In this document: one piece after another, positions 1 to 7,804 of the stretch
How positions within the stretch are numbered: the stretch's first letter is position 1
Layout of the letters: every line of letters begins with the position of its first letter
NCBI GenBank assembly: GCA_023460715.1
Contig: JAEWPH010000051.1
Coordinates: 1-26,090 of the forward strand
DNA length: 26,090 nt
DNA from: Pseudomonadota bacterium
GTDB lineage: Bacteria > Pseudomonadota > Gammaproteobacteria > Burkholderiales > Burkholderiaceae_C
Direction of reading: 5' to 3'
Notes under the pieces: generated by a model
Database searches by the model: none
Told to the model about the DNA's origin: nothing
The model's input: only the letters and a program-made list of their open reading frames with translations
Position numbers and translations under genes: made by a program

Positions 1-2238
1 GTGGGCGCGGCCGGGGGCGGGGTGGCGGCGGCGGCCCGCGGCCGCCCGGGGCGCGGGGGCATAGCGTGCCGACAGCGCCTGCTGCGCGCCTAGGCCGTCC
101 AGGGGCCGCGGCGCGCGCTGGTAGCGGCCATCGGGCTGCAACGTCCAGGCGTCGCGATCGTCGTGCAGGTAGGCGACCAGGCATTCGTCGATGATGCGCT
201 GGCGCAGCTTGGCATCGGTGACCGGCCAGGCCAGTTCCACGCGGCGCAGCATGTTGCGGTTCATCCAGTCGGCGCTCGACAGGTACAGGTCTTCAGCCGC
301 GCCGCTGCGGAAGTAGAAGACCCGCGTGTGCTCCAGAAAGCGTCCGATCACCGAGCGCACGCGGATGTTGTCCGTCACGCCTGGCACCTGCGCCCTGAGC
401 ATGCAGGCGCCGCGCACGATGAGGTCGATGCGGGCGCCACGCTGCCCGGCGCGCACCAGCGCATGCATCAGGGCCTCGTCGGTCAGCGCGTTCATCTTGG
501 CGACGATGCGCGCGTCCTCGCCGCGCTCGGCGGCCAGGCCCACTGCATCAATGCGCTCGATCATGGCCTGCTGCAATTGGAAGGGTGCCAGGATCAGGCG
601 CTTGAGCCGCGGCAGCTGGTTCTGGCTGGCCAGGTGGTCGAAGACCGCGTCCATGTCGGCCGTGACGCGCTCGTCCGCGGTGAGGTAGCTCAAGTCGGTG
701 TACAGGCGCGCCGTGCGCGGGTTGTAGTTGCCGGTGGACAGGTGGCCATAGCGGCGCAGCGTGCGGCCCTCGCGCCGCGTCACCAGCAGCATCTTGGCGT
801 GGGTCTTGAGCCCCACCACGCCGTAGACGACCTGCGCGCCGATGGACTCCAGCGCCTCGGCCCAGTTGATGTTCGCCTCTTCGTCGAAGCGGGCCTTGAG
901 CTCCACCACGGCCATGACTTCCTTGCCGCGGCGCACGGCCTCGCGCAGCAGTTCCATCATCTCGGAGTCGGAACCGGTGCGGTAGATGGTCTGCTTGATG
1001 ACCAGGACCTGCGGGTCGTTCACCGCCTCGCGCAGGAAGGCCAGCACGCCGTCGAAGCTCTCGAACGGCTGATGGATCAGCACGTCGCGGTGGCGCATCT
1101 GCGCCAGGATCGACCCACCGCCGGCAGGCATCTGCAACGGCCAGGCCGGCCGGTGGGGCGGGAACATCAGCGCCGGGTCGTTGACCAGGTCGACCAGCTG
1201 CGACAACCGCACCAGGTTGACGGGGCCATGCACCCGGTACAGCGCGGCGGCCGGCAGGCCGAACTGCGACTGCAGAAAATCGGACAGGAAGCGCGAGCAC
1301 CCCGCCGACACCTCCAGCCGCACGGCCTGGCCGTAATGGCGGTGCTGCAGGCCTTGGCGCAGGGCGGTGCGCAGGTTGCGCACGTCCTCCTCGTCCACGG
1401 CCAGATCGGAATGGCGCGTGACGCGGAACTGTGAGAACTCGGACACCTCGCGACCCGGGAACAGGTCGGTCAGGTGGGCGCGCACGATGCTCGACAGGCT
1501 GACGAACTGCGCCCCCATGGGCGCCACCTGCGCCGGCAACCGCAGCACGCGCGGCAGGATGCGCGGCACCTTCACGATGGCGATCTCGTTCTCGCGGCCG
1601 AAGGCGTCGTCGCCCCGCAGGCGCACGATGAAGTTGAGCGACTTGTTGGCCACCTGCGGAAACGGGTGCGCCGGATCGAGCCCCACCGGGATGAGCAGCG
1701 GGCGCACCTCGCGCAGGAAGTAGTCGCGCACCCAGCGGCGCTGCGCGCCGTTGCGCTCGCCGTGCGAGACGATGCGGATGCCGTGCTGCGCGAAGGCCGG
1801 CACCAGCGATTCGTTGTAGAGCGCGTACTGCCGCGCCACCAGCGCGTGCGCCTTGGCAGCCAGGGCCTCGAACGAGGCCACGCTGTAGACGCCCTTGGTA
1901 TCGCCGCTCTGCGCGGCGGTCAGGTGCGCGGCGGCCCGCACCTCGAAGAACTCGTCCAGGTTGGACGAGACGATGCACAGATAGCGCAGCCGCTCCAGCA
2001 GCGGCACATCGGTGCGCGCCGCCCAGTCGAACACGCGCTCGTTGAACGCCAGGATGCTGTGGTCCCGGTCCAAGAAGGGCACGGTCGGGGCCACCGCGGC
2101 CGCATGCTGCAGGCCACGCCCCTGCTCCGGCGGGTCGGTGGCGAGCAGGAGCGGCGGGACCGGTTCGGCAGCGGAAAACGCGGGCATGGACGGCGCAGGA
2201 GCGGTAGCGGAGACGGTTTCAGTATTGACACCCAACAT
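1..2238 (-). CDS. ppk: Polyphosphate kinase 1 (3' end beyond window)
   Basis: PPK1 reversibly polymerises the gamma-phosphate of ATP into polyphosphate. The frame is open from ATG at 2238 to the window edge: 746 codons without a stop, already longer than the usual roughly 690-residue family. The N-terminal domain has the LDRDHSILAFNERV-like segment and SSNLDEFFEVR. The two family histidines are present: H480 in KTHAKMLL (the phosphorylated His of E. coli H435) and H499 in YGHLSTGNYNPRTARLYTD, the same 19 residues apart as in E. coli. The visible C-terminus is an Ala/Arg/Pro-rich tail after a normal-looking ALSARYAP end. The ATG at 2238 has AAGG just upstream, but a Pho box overlaps this start. 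An in-frame ATG at 2187 (codon 18) is the alternative, and both lie before the conserved region. The next gene upstream, in the same direction, is the OlsB-like acyltransferase, 111 bp away. Confidence 0.95.
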   Translation of the reverse strand, partial: MLGVNTETVSATAPAPSMPAFSAAEPVPPLLLATDPPEQGRGLQHAAAVAPTVPFLDRDHSILAFNERVFDWAARTDVPLLERLRYLCIVSSNLDEFFEVRAAAHLTAAQSGDTKGVYSVASFEALAAKAHALVARQYALYNESLVPAFAQHGIRIVSHGERNGAQRRWVRDYFLREVRPLLIPVGLDPAHPFPQVANKSLNFIVRLRGDDAFGRENEIAIVKVPRILPRVLRLPAQVAPMGAQFVSLSSIVRAHLTDLFPGREVSEFSQFRVTRHSDLAVDEEDVRNLRTALRQGLQHRHYGQAVRLEVSAGCSRFLSDFLQSQFGLPAAALYRVHGPVNLVRLSQLVDLVNDPALMFPPHRPAWPLQMPAGGGSILAQMRHRDVLIHQPFESFDGVLAFLREAVNDPQVLVIKQTIYRTGSDSEMMELLREAVRRGKEVMAVVELKARFDEEANINWAEALESIGAQVVYGVVGLKTHAKMLLVTRREGRTLRRYGHLSTGNYNPRTARLYTDLSYLTADERVTADMDAVFDHLASQNQLPRLKRLILAPFQLQQAMIERIDAVGLAAERGEDARIVAKMNALTDEALMHALVRAGQRGARIDLIVRGACMLRAQVPGVTDNIRVRSVIGRFLEHTRVFYFRSGAAEDLYLSSADWMNRNMLRRVELAWPVTDAKLRQRIIDECLVAYLHDDRDAWTLQPDGRYQRAPRPLDGLGAQQALSARYAPAPRAAAGRRRHPAPGRAH

Positions 2239-2254
2239 GACACCTTGATGACAC
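2237..2254 (-). promoter_or_regulatory. Candidate Pho box at the ppk start
   Basis: On the minus strand two identical heptamers GTGTCAT are separated by CAAG, giving the 11-bp period of the PhoB box (consensus CTGTCAT-N4-CTGTCAT; each copy matches 6 of 7). A third copy, GTGTCAA, follows after 12 bp (2225-2231). A candidate -10 hexamer AATACT (2221-2226) lies 10 bp after the box, the spacing usual for PhoB-dependent promoters. Transcription would then start near 2214, inside the longest ppk reading frame, so this promoter would use the ATG at 2187. That it is functional is an inference. Confidence 0.6.
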
Positions 2255-2349
2255 CGACTTGTTTCCGTCACAGGAGGTGAAACCGGCCCGGACGGTTCGC
2301 CCACCACGCGCGGGACAGCGTTTTTGCTTTCAGATGGCGCGTGGCGCGT

Positions 2350-3186
2350 TCAATTGCCCAGAAAGTGCTTGCGGTAGCGCAGCGGCAGATCGTGCAGGCG
2401 CATCAGCATGGGCAGGTCGGCGGTATTGAAGTCCGGGTCCCACGCCGGCGCGCCCAGCACTTTGGCGCCCAGGCGCAGATAGCCCTTGATGAGGGCGGGC
2501 GGCTCGATGGGCAGGGAGCCGTCGAGCTGCTCCACGGGCAGCGGCAGCCGCGGACGGACGTGGTAGTCGATCGGTGCCAGATGGGTCTGGCGCAGCTGCT
2601 GCCAGATGCTGGCCGCCGCATCGCCGCTGACCATGCCGTTGTGCAGCATGGGGATGCTGGCGCAGCCGATCATGGTGTCCAACTGGTTGCGGACCATGAA
2701 GTCGGCCAGGGCGCCCCACAGGGCCAGGATCACGCCACCATGGCGGTGGTCCGGGTGAACGCAGCTGCGGCCCAGTTCCACCATGCGCTCGCGCAGGCTG
2801 CGCAGGCGGGTGAGATCGAACTCGGTGTCGCTGTAGGTGCTGCCCACGCGGCGGGCCTGGGCCGGCGTCAGGACCCGATAGGTGCCAATGACCTGTCGGG
2901 TGTCTGAGTCGCGGACCAGCAGATGCTCACAATAGTCATCGAACAGGTCCACGTCGTGGCCGGCCACCGGCGTGTTCAGCCGGGCGCCCATCTCGGCGGC
3001 AAAGACCGAGTACCTCAGTCGCTGTGCCTCGCGGATTTCGTCCTGGTGCCGCGCCCACGCGACGTCCACCCCGCCGCGCGCCTGCGCAGAGACTTCCACA
3101 CCACCCGCGCTGCCAGGGCGGTGAAGTGACCCCCTGGGCAGATGGGATGGGCTCAACGGCATGGTCGGGCTGGGCAGATCGTTCAT
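2350..3186 (-). CDS. olsB: OlsB-like ornithine N-acyltransferase (GNAT/Acetyltransf_5 family)
   Basis: A 278-residue protein of the family that transfers a 3-hydroxyacyl group from acyl carrier protein to the alpha-amino group of ornithine, the first step of phosphate-free ornithine lipids. It is often auto-annotated as 'hemolysin' or GNAT. Family signatures are RLRYSVFAAEMGA (around residue 55), DLFDDYCEHLLVRD, and the strongly OlsB-like ELGRSCVHPDHRHGG (around 137-151) followed by MIGCASIPM. There is no signal peptide or membrane segment. ATG at 3186 is chosen because AAGGAGAG (3193-3199) lies at good spacing. The upstream region holds four tandem Pho half-sites, fitting the known phosphate-starvation control of olsB in other proteobacteria. 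The partner OlsA is not in the window. The exact acyl acceptor cannot be read from sequence. Confidence 0.78.
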   Translation of the reverse strand: MNDLPSPTMPLSPSHLPRGSLHRPGSAGGVEVSAQARGGVDVAWARHQDEIREAQRLRYSVFAAEMGARLNTPVAGHDVDLFDDYCEHLLVRDSDTRQVIGTYRVLTPAQARRVGSTYSDTEFDLTRLRSLRERMVELGRSCVHPDHRHGGVILALWGALADFMVRNQLDTMIGCASIPMLHNGMVSGDAAASIWQQLRQTHLAPIDYHVRPRLPLPVEQLDGSLPIEPPALIKGYLRLGAKVLGAPAWDPDFNTADLPMLMRLHDLPLRYRKHFLGN

Positions 3187-3288
3187 TCAGGCTCTCCTTG
3201 CAAAGGACTGCGGACTACGCGGGCCGCAACGTGCCACCAGATGTGGCGGCTTGCGGTGCTCCCGCTGCAGTGACTGTGCGCGTGCACC

Positions 3289-3328
3289 ATGACCGGCCCA
3301 TGTCCGTGCCATGACCGGACGATGACGC
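3289..3328 (-). promoter_or_regulatory. Four tandem Pho half-sites upstream of the olsB-like gene
   Basis: On the minus strand, heptamers GCGTCAT (3328-3322), CGGTCAT (3317-3311), CGGACAT (3306-3300) and CGGTCAT (3295-3289) start exactly 11 bp apart. They match the PhoB half-site CTGTCAT at 5, 6, 5 and 6 of 7 positions. The four equal two Pho boxes in series. They lie about 100 bp before the olsB-like ATG and point toward it. A weak -10 candidate CACAGT (3273-3278) lies 10 bp past the last half-site. The rest of the 309-bp divergent gap (3187-3495) holds one 6-bp inverted repeat (3360-3377) and the promoter of the next gene. Confidence 0.6.
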
Positions 3329-3429
3329 GCCATTCGCTGCGTGCCCGGGCCCTCTCGGCCATCGGTCCCTCCCGATGAGGGCAATGGCCTTGGATACCTG
3401 CGGCGCCACCAGCGCCAAGCCACACCCAC

Positions 3430-3438
3430 TGCTACAAT
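3430..3438 (+). promoter_or_regulatory. Extended -10 promoter of the GGDEF-EAL gene
   Basis: TGC followed by TACAAT (3433-3438) forms an extended -10 element with 5 of 6 consensus bases. The -35 region is poor, as is common for extended -10 promoters. The predicted transcription start is near 3445. That lies downstream of the TTG at 3439 that would give the longest reading frame, and so favours the ATG at 3496 as translation start. Confidence 0.5.
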
Positions 3439-3495
3439 TTGGTACACATAGGCCCACTCCGCATTCCTCGCCCCGGGCCTGCCCTACCCCCACCC

Positions 3496-5736
3496 ATGTC
3501 ACCTTTGAACGGTGTGCTCGAGCTGCCGCAGCCCGAGACATCCTCCGGGAACACCCTGGAGCGCATCCTGCGGGAACAGCAGACGCTGCTCGACAGCGCA
3601 GGCGTCGGCATCGTTTTCATCCGCCACCGGGTGGTGGTGCGCTGCAACCAGCGCTATGCGGAGATCTTCGGCTACCGCTCCCCCGAGGATGCGGTCGGCC
3701 GCAGCAGCGCCAGCCTCTACCCCGACCGCGAGGACTACCGTGCGCTGGGCCGGGCGGCGTTCCCCGTGCTGTCAAAGGGACATACGTACCGGGAAGAACG
3801 GCAGATGCGGCGCTGCAACGGGCGCCTGTTCTGGGGGCACCTCACCGGCCGCCTGATCAACCCGGCCGACACCTCCGAAGGCTCCATCTGGATCGTCGAC
3901 GACATCGAGGAGCAGAAGCACGCCCAGGCCCAGCTCAACCGCGCCCTGCACGAGAAGCAGGTGCTCTTCGATCACGCCATGGTGGGCATCGTGTTCATGA
4001 AGGAGCGCCACCTCACCCGGTGCAACCGGCACTTCGAGCAGATGCTGGGCTATGGGCCGGGCGAGCTGGTCGGCATGCCCGCGCGCCAGTGGTACATGAC
4101 CGATGCCGACTGGGAGGAAGCCGGCCGCCGCTGCTATGCGCCGCTGGCGCAGGGCCGCGTCTTCGAAGGCGAGCTCACGCTGCGCAACAAGCAGGGCCAA
4201 CCCATCGTCTGCGAGATCCGCAGCAAGGCCATCGATGCGGCCAATGCCCACGGTGGATCGATCTGGATCGCCATGGACGTGAGCGCGCAGCGCCACGCCC
4301 AGGCACTGCTGGCGAAAGTGCACGGGGAGCTGGAGCAGCAGGTGCGCGACCGCACGCGCGAGTTGCGCGAAACCGTGGACAGCCTGCACCGCGAGATCAA
4401 CGACCGCAAGCACGACCAGGAGCGCATCTACTGGCTGGCCCACTACGACGCGCTGACGGGCCTGCCCAACCGCAGCCTGCTGGCCGAGCGCAGCCAGCAG
4501 GCCATCCGCCTGGCGCAGGAGAGCGATACGCCGCTGGCCGTGATGTTCGTCGACCTGGACCACTTCAAGCACGTGAACGACTCGCTGGGCCACCGGGTAG
4601 GCGACGAGCTGCTGGTGCAGATCGCCCAGCGGCTGCGCGCCATCGTGCGCGAGCGTGACACCGTGTCGCGCCTGGGTGGGGACGAGTTCGTGCTGTTGCT
4701 ACCCGGTGCCAACGCCCATGGCGCTGCGCGCGTGGCAAGCAAGCTGCAGGAGGCCGCGCGGGTGCCTTACCAGATAGGTCACCACGAGCTGACGATGGCG
4801 CCCTCGATGGGCATCGCGCTCTTTCCGCAGGATGGCGTCGACTTCGAAACGCTGACCCAGTCGGCCGACACGGCCATGTACCGCGCCAAGCGGGATGGTC
4901 GCAACACCTTCCGCTTCTTCACTCCGGAGATGCAGGCCCAGTCCGTACGCGCCCTGCAACTGGAAAACGCGCTGCGCCGCGCACTGGAGCGCGACCAGCT
5001 GTACCTGCACTACCAGCCGCAGGTGACCATCGCCACGGGCGCCGTTCGCAGCGTGGAAGCCCTGCTGCGCTGGAAGCACCCGGAGCTGGGCACCATCTCC
5101 CCGGCCGAATTCATTCCCATCGCCGAGGACAGCGGGCAGATCCTGCAGATCGGCGAATGGGTGCTGCGCACGGCGCTGGCACAGCTGCAGGCCTGGCGCG
5201 CGCAAGGCCTGCAACATGTCAAGGTGGCCGTGAACCTGTCGGCCATCCAGTTCCACCAGCCGCAGCTGCCGGAACTGGTCAACCGCCTGCTGGCCGAGGC
5301 GCAGCTGCCGCCCGACGCGCTGGAACTGGAGCTCACCGAAGGGGTGGCCGTGGCCGATCCGCGGGCGGCGATGTCCACCATGCAGCAGCTGCGGGCGCTG
5401 GGCGTGCATCTGTCGATGGACGACTTCGGCACGGGCTACTCGTCACTGAGCCAGCTCAAGCACTTCCACCTGTACAAGCTGAAGATCGACCAGTCCTTCG
5501 TGCGGGACCTGGAACACGACAGCAACGACCGGGCCATCGTCAGCGCCATCATCCGCATGGCCCAGGCGCTGGGGCTGCAGACCACCGCAGAAGGCGTGGA
5601 GACCGCAGCGCAGCTGCAGTTCCTGCGCGAGCAAGGCTGCGGCGAAGCCCAGGGCTACCACTTCAGCCCGCCGCAATCGGCCGACCAGATCGAGCTACTT
5701 CTGCGGCGAAACAGTGCGCCGGAGGCACTGCGCTGA
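3496..5736 (+). CDS. PAS-PAS-GGDEF-EAL cyclic-di-GMP turnover protein
   Basis: A 746-residue soluble signalling protein (numbering from ATG 3496) with no membrane segments. Two PAS domains (about 10-130 and 135-255) share similar openings (LLDSAGVGIVFIRHR, LFDHAMVGIVFMKER). A coiled-coil linker (about 272-310) leads to a diguanylate cyclase domain with GGDEF at 394-398 and an inhibitory-site RxxD (RERD, 385-388). The EAL phosphodiesterase domain has EALLRW (521-526), NLSAIQF, ELTEG, DDFGTGYSSL (642-651), KLKIDQSFV and AEGVETAAQL. Both domains keep their catalytic residues, so the protein may be bifunctional or switched by the PAS signal. The TTG at 3439 would extend it by 19 residues but lies before the predicted transcript start. 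The ATG has no Shine-Dalgarno sequence. It converges on the GNAT gene. Confidence 0.93.
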   Translation: MSPLNGVLELPQPETSSGNTLERILREQQTLLDSAGVGIVFIRHRVVVRCNQRYAEIFGYRSPEDAVGRSSASLYPDREDYRALGRAAFPVLSKGHTYREERQMRRCNGRLFWGHLTGRLINPADTSEGSIWIVDDIEEQKHAQAQLNRALHEKQVLFDHAMVGIVFMKERHLTRCNRHFEQMLGYGPGELVGMPARQWYMTDADWEEAGRRCYAPLAQGRVFEGELTLRNKQGQPIVCEIRSKAIDAANAHGGSIWIAMDVSAQRHAQALLAKVHGELEQQVRDRTRELRETVDSLHREINDRKHDQERIYWLAHYDALTGLPNRSLLAERSQQAIRLAQESDTPLAVMFVDLDHFKHVNDSLGHRVGDELLVQIAQRLRAIVRERDTVSRLGGDEFVLLLPGANAHGAARVASKLQEAARVPYQIGHHELTMAPSMGIALFPQDGVDFETLTQSADTAMYRAKRDGRNTFRFFTPEMQAQSVRALQLENALRRALERDQLYLHYQPQVTIATGAVRSVEALLRWKHPELGTISPAEFIPIAEDSGQILQIGEWVLRTALAQLQAWRAQGLQHVKVAVNLSAIQFHQPQLPELVNRLLAEAQLPPDALELELTEGVAVADPRAAMSTMQQLRALGVHLSMDDFGTGYSSLSQLKHFHLYKLKIDQSFVRDLEHDSNDRAIVSAIIRMAQALGLQTTAEGVETAAQLQFLREQGCGEAQGYHFSPPQSADQIELLLRRNSAPEALR

Positions 5737-5784
5737 TGTGACATGGCGCCGTCGGCCTGCTGGTGCATCGCTGGCGCATGTGGT

Positions 5785-5870
5785 CGGACTATAGAGAAAA
5801 AAGAGGCAGCAACGCTTGTCCTGCCTAGGATTTAAGCTATTTAATTAATAGCAAAAGAAGATGTAGTCCG
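5785..5870. repeat. Palindromic intergenic repeat element (copy A)
   Basis: An AT-rich island in the 201-bp convergent gap. An outer inverted repeat CGGACTA/TAGTCCG (5785-5791, 5864-5870) encloses two hairpins. The first is AGGCAG/CTGCCT (5804-5809, 5821-5826), whose loop contains ACGCTTGTC. The second is GCTATT/AATAGC with a 5-base loop (5836-5852). The CGCTTGTC core and GCTAT-type stem recur at 22326-22403 and 23529-23556. It may serve as a weak two-sided terminator, but there is no long T run. Confidence 0.55.
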
Positions 5871-5937
5871 CGCCAGGCAGCGGGCGGGTCGGCATCCACC
5901 CTCCGTACTCGCCTATCGCCCTGCAGCGCGGGTCCTA

Positions 5938-6450
5938 TCAGTCCAGCCATTTCTGCATCAGCTGGGCCTGTCCCATCGCCGGGTCCAGGGTGTAGCCCGC
6001 GAAACCCTCGCGTTCGTAAGCCCGCACCGCCGGCGCATTGCCTTGCAACACCTCCAGCGTGAGCTTGCAGGCACCGCGTTCACGCGCGATGCGCTCCACG
6101 GCCGCGAACATCTGCTGCGTGATGCGGCGGCCCCGCCATGCCGGCAGCACCGCCACATCGTGCACATTGATCAGCGTACGGCAGGCGAAGGTCGAGAATC
6201 CTTCCAGGCAGTTGACGAGGCCCACGGCCTGCGCCTCGCCGCCGTCCTCCCAGGCTGGCACCCACGCGATCACGCTGAACGCGCCCTGACGCCCCGCCAA
6301 GGCCTGCGCCAAGCCGGCCTTGACGTCCGGAGACAGCGGCTCGCCACCGCCTGCCGGCTCGCGGGCGTAGGCATCCAGCAGTTCCACCAGGGCCTGCGCC
6401 TCGCGCGGATTCGCGTAGTCGACAACACGTATTTCCACCATGGCGCTCAT
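5938..6450 (-). CDS. GNAT-family N-acetyltransferase
   Basis: A 170-residue acetyltransferase of the GNAT fold. The acetyl-CoA binding region is [20 protein letters not shown] (about 96-115; the R-G-R-R turn corresponds to the Q/RxxGxG/A loop). The motif B region is [19 protein letters not shown] (about 134-152), typical of single-domain GNATs. The substrate cannot be deduced. Its ATG overlaps the glmM stop (ATGA at 6450-6447), so it is translationally coupled and co-transcribed with folP-glmM. A second in-frame ATG at 6441 is possible. Coupling to glmM may be positional rather than functional. Confidence 0.88.
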   Translation of the reverse strand: MSAMVEIRVVDYANPREAQALVELLDAYAREPAGGGEPLSPDVKAGLAQALAGRQGAFSVIAWVPAWEDGGEAQAVGLVNCLEGFSTFACRTLINVHDVAVLPAWRGRRITQQMFAAVERIARERGACKLTLEVLQGNAPAVRAYEREGFAGYTLDPAMGQAQLMQKWLD

Positions 6451-7781
6451 CCTGCCTTTGCCGCGTCGGCCAGGCGCTGTGCGCAGCGGTTGGCCTGGTC
6501 GGCATCCCGCGCCTCCACCATCACGCGCAGCAGCGGCTCCGTCCCACTCGCACGGATGAGGACCCGGCCGCTGCCTGCCAGTTCAGCCTCCACGGCCTGC
6601 GTGGCCTGCGCCAGCGCGGCGTTGGTCTTCCAGTCCTGCCCCGGCGCCAGGCGCACATTGAGCAGCACCTGCGGGAACAGGCGGATCGGCTCCAGCATGG
6701 CGGGCAGCGTGCGGCCACTGCGCACGCAGGCCTGCAGCACCTGCAGCGCGCTAATAAGGCCATCGCCGGTGGTGTGGCGGTCCAATGCCAGCAGGTGGCC
6801 GGAACCCTCGCCGCCCAGCAGCCAGCCATGGCGCGCCAGTTCTTCCAGCACATAGCGGTCGCCCACCTTGGCCCGCACGAACTGCACACCCCGCTCCTGC
6901 AGAGCCAGCTCCACCGCCATGTTGGTCATGAGCGTGCCCACGACGCCGGGGACGATGTCGCCCCGGGCCAGACGGTCGGCCGCCAGCAGATACAGCAGTT
7001 CGTCGCCGTTGTAGAGGCGGCCGGCCGCATCCACCATCTGCAGGCGGTCCGCATCGCCGTCCAGTGCCACACCGTAGTGCGCATGGTTGGCGCGTACGGC
7101 GCGCACCAGCGCGTCGGGGTGCGTGGCGCCCACCTCGTGGTTAATGTTGAGCCCGTCGGGCGAGCACCCGATGGCCAGCACCTCGGCCCCCAGTTCATGG
7201 AATACCTTGGGCGCGATGTGATACGCCGCCCCGTGCGCGGCATCCACCACGATGCGCAGGCCGCGCAGAGACAGGTCCTGGCCGAAGGTGCTCTTGCAGA
7301 ACTCGATATAGCGGCCGGCAGCATCGTCCAGGCGCCGCGTCTTGCCCAGCGAGGCCGAGTCCGCCCACACGGGCGGCTGGTCGAGCGCGGCCTCGACCGC
7401 CAGCTCCCATTCGTCGGACAGCTTGGTGCCGTTGGCACTGAAGAACTTGATCCCGTTGTCGGGATAGGCGTTGTGGCTGGCGCTGATGACCACGCCGAGG
7501 CTGGCCCGCTGCGCCCGCGTCAGGTAGGCCACGCCAGGCGTGGGCAGCGGGCCGAGCAGCACGACGTCGACGCCGGCGGAGTTGAACCCGGATTCCAGGG
7601 CACTCTCGAGCATGTAGCCCGAGATCCGCGTGTCTTTGCCGATCAGCACCGTCGGGCGGGGTTCCTTTTCGCGCAGCACGCGCCCGACGGCATGGGCCAG
7701 GCGCAGGACGAAGTCCGGGGTGATGGGCGATTGCCCGACGGTGCCGCGGATTCCGTCGGTGCCAAAGTACTTGCGTGCCAT
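6447..7781 (-). CDS. glmM: Phosphoglucosamine mutase
   Basis: GlmM converts glucosamine-6-phosphate to glucosamine-1-phosphate, feeding UDP-GlcNAc for peptidoglycan and LPS. At 444 residues it has the family's normal length. It carries all phosphohexomutase signatures: [10 protein letters not shown] at the N-terminus, the active-site serine loop ISASHN (about 99-104), the metal-binding DGDADR (about 241-246), the sugar-binding GEGSGH (about 323), and the phosphate-binding [14 protein letters not shown] near the C-terminus. The ATG has AGAGGA upstream. It begins 23 bases after folP, as in the conserved ftsH-folP-glmM gene order. Confidence 0.97.
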   Translation of the reverse strand: MARKYFGTDGIRGTVGQSPITPDFVLRLAHAVGRVLREKEPRPTVLIGKDTRISGYMLESALESGFNSAGVDVVLLGPLPTPGVAYLTRAQRASLGVVISASHNAYPDNGIKFFSANGTKLSDEWELAVEAALDQPPVWADSASLGKTRRLDDAAGRYIEFCKSTFGQDLSLRGLRIVVDAAHGAAYHIAPKVFHELGAEVLAIGCSPDGLNINHEVGATHPDALVRAVRANHAHYGVALDGDADRLQMVDAAGRLYNGDELLYLLAADRLARGDIVPGVVGTLMTNMAVELALQERGVQFVRAKVGDRYVLEELARHGWLLGGEGSGHLLALDRHTTGDGLISALQVLQACVRSGRTLPAMLEPIRLFPQVLLNVRLAPGQDWKTNAALAQATQAVEAELAGSGRVLIRASGTEPLLRVMVEARDADQANRCAQRLADAAKAG

Positions 7782-7804
7782 ATCGTTATTTCCTCTCTCT
7801 ATCG

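Noticed and set aside
2270..2281. A strong Shine-Dalgarno-like AGGAGGTGA on the plus strand in the ppk-olsB gap
   Set aside because: No start codon lies at usable spacing downstream and no coding frame follows; probably chance.
3439..3495. The TTG at 3439 as the start of the GGDEF-EAL gene
   Set aside because: It overlaps the base directly after the extended -10 element and precedes the expected transcript start; the added 19 residues are Pro-rich and unlike a PAS N-terminus.
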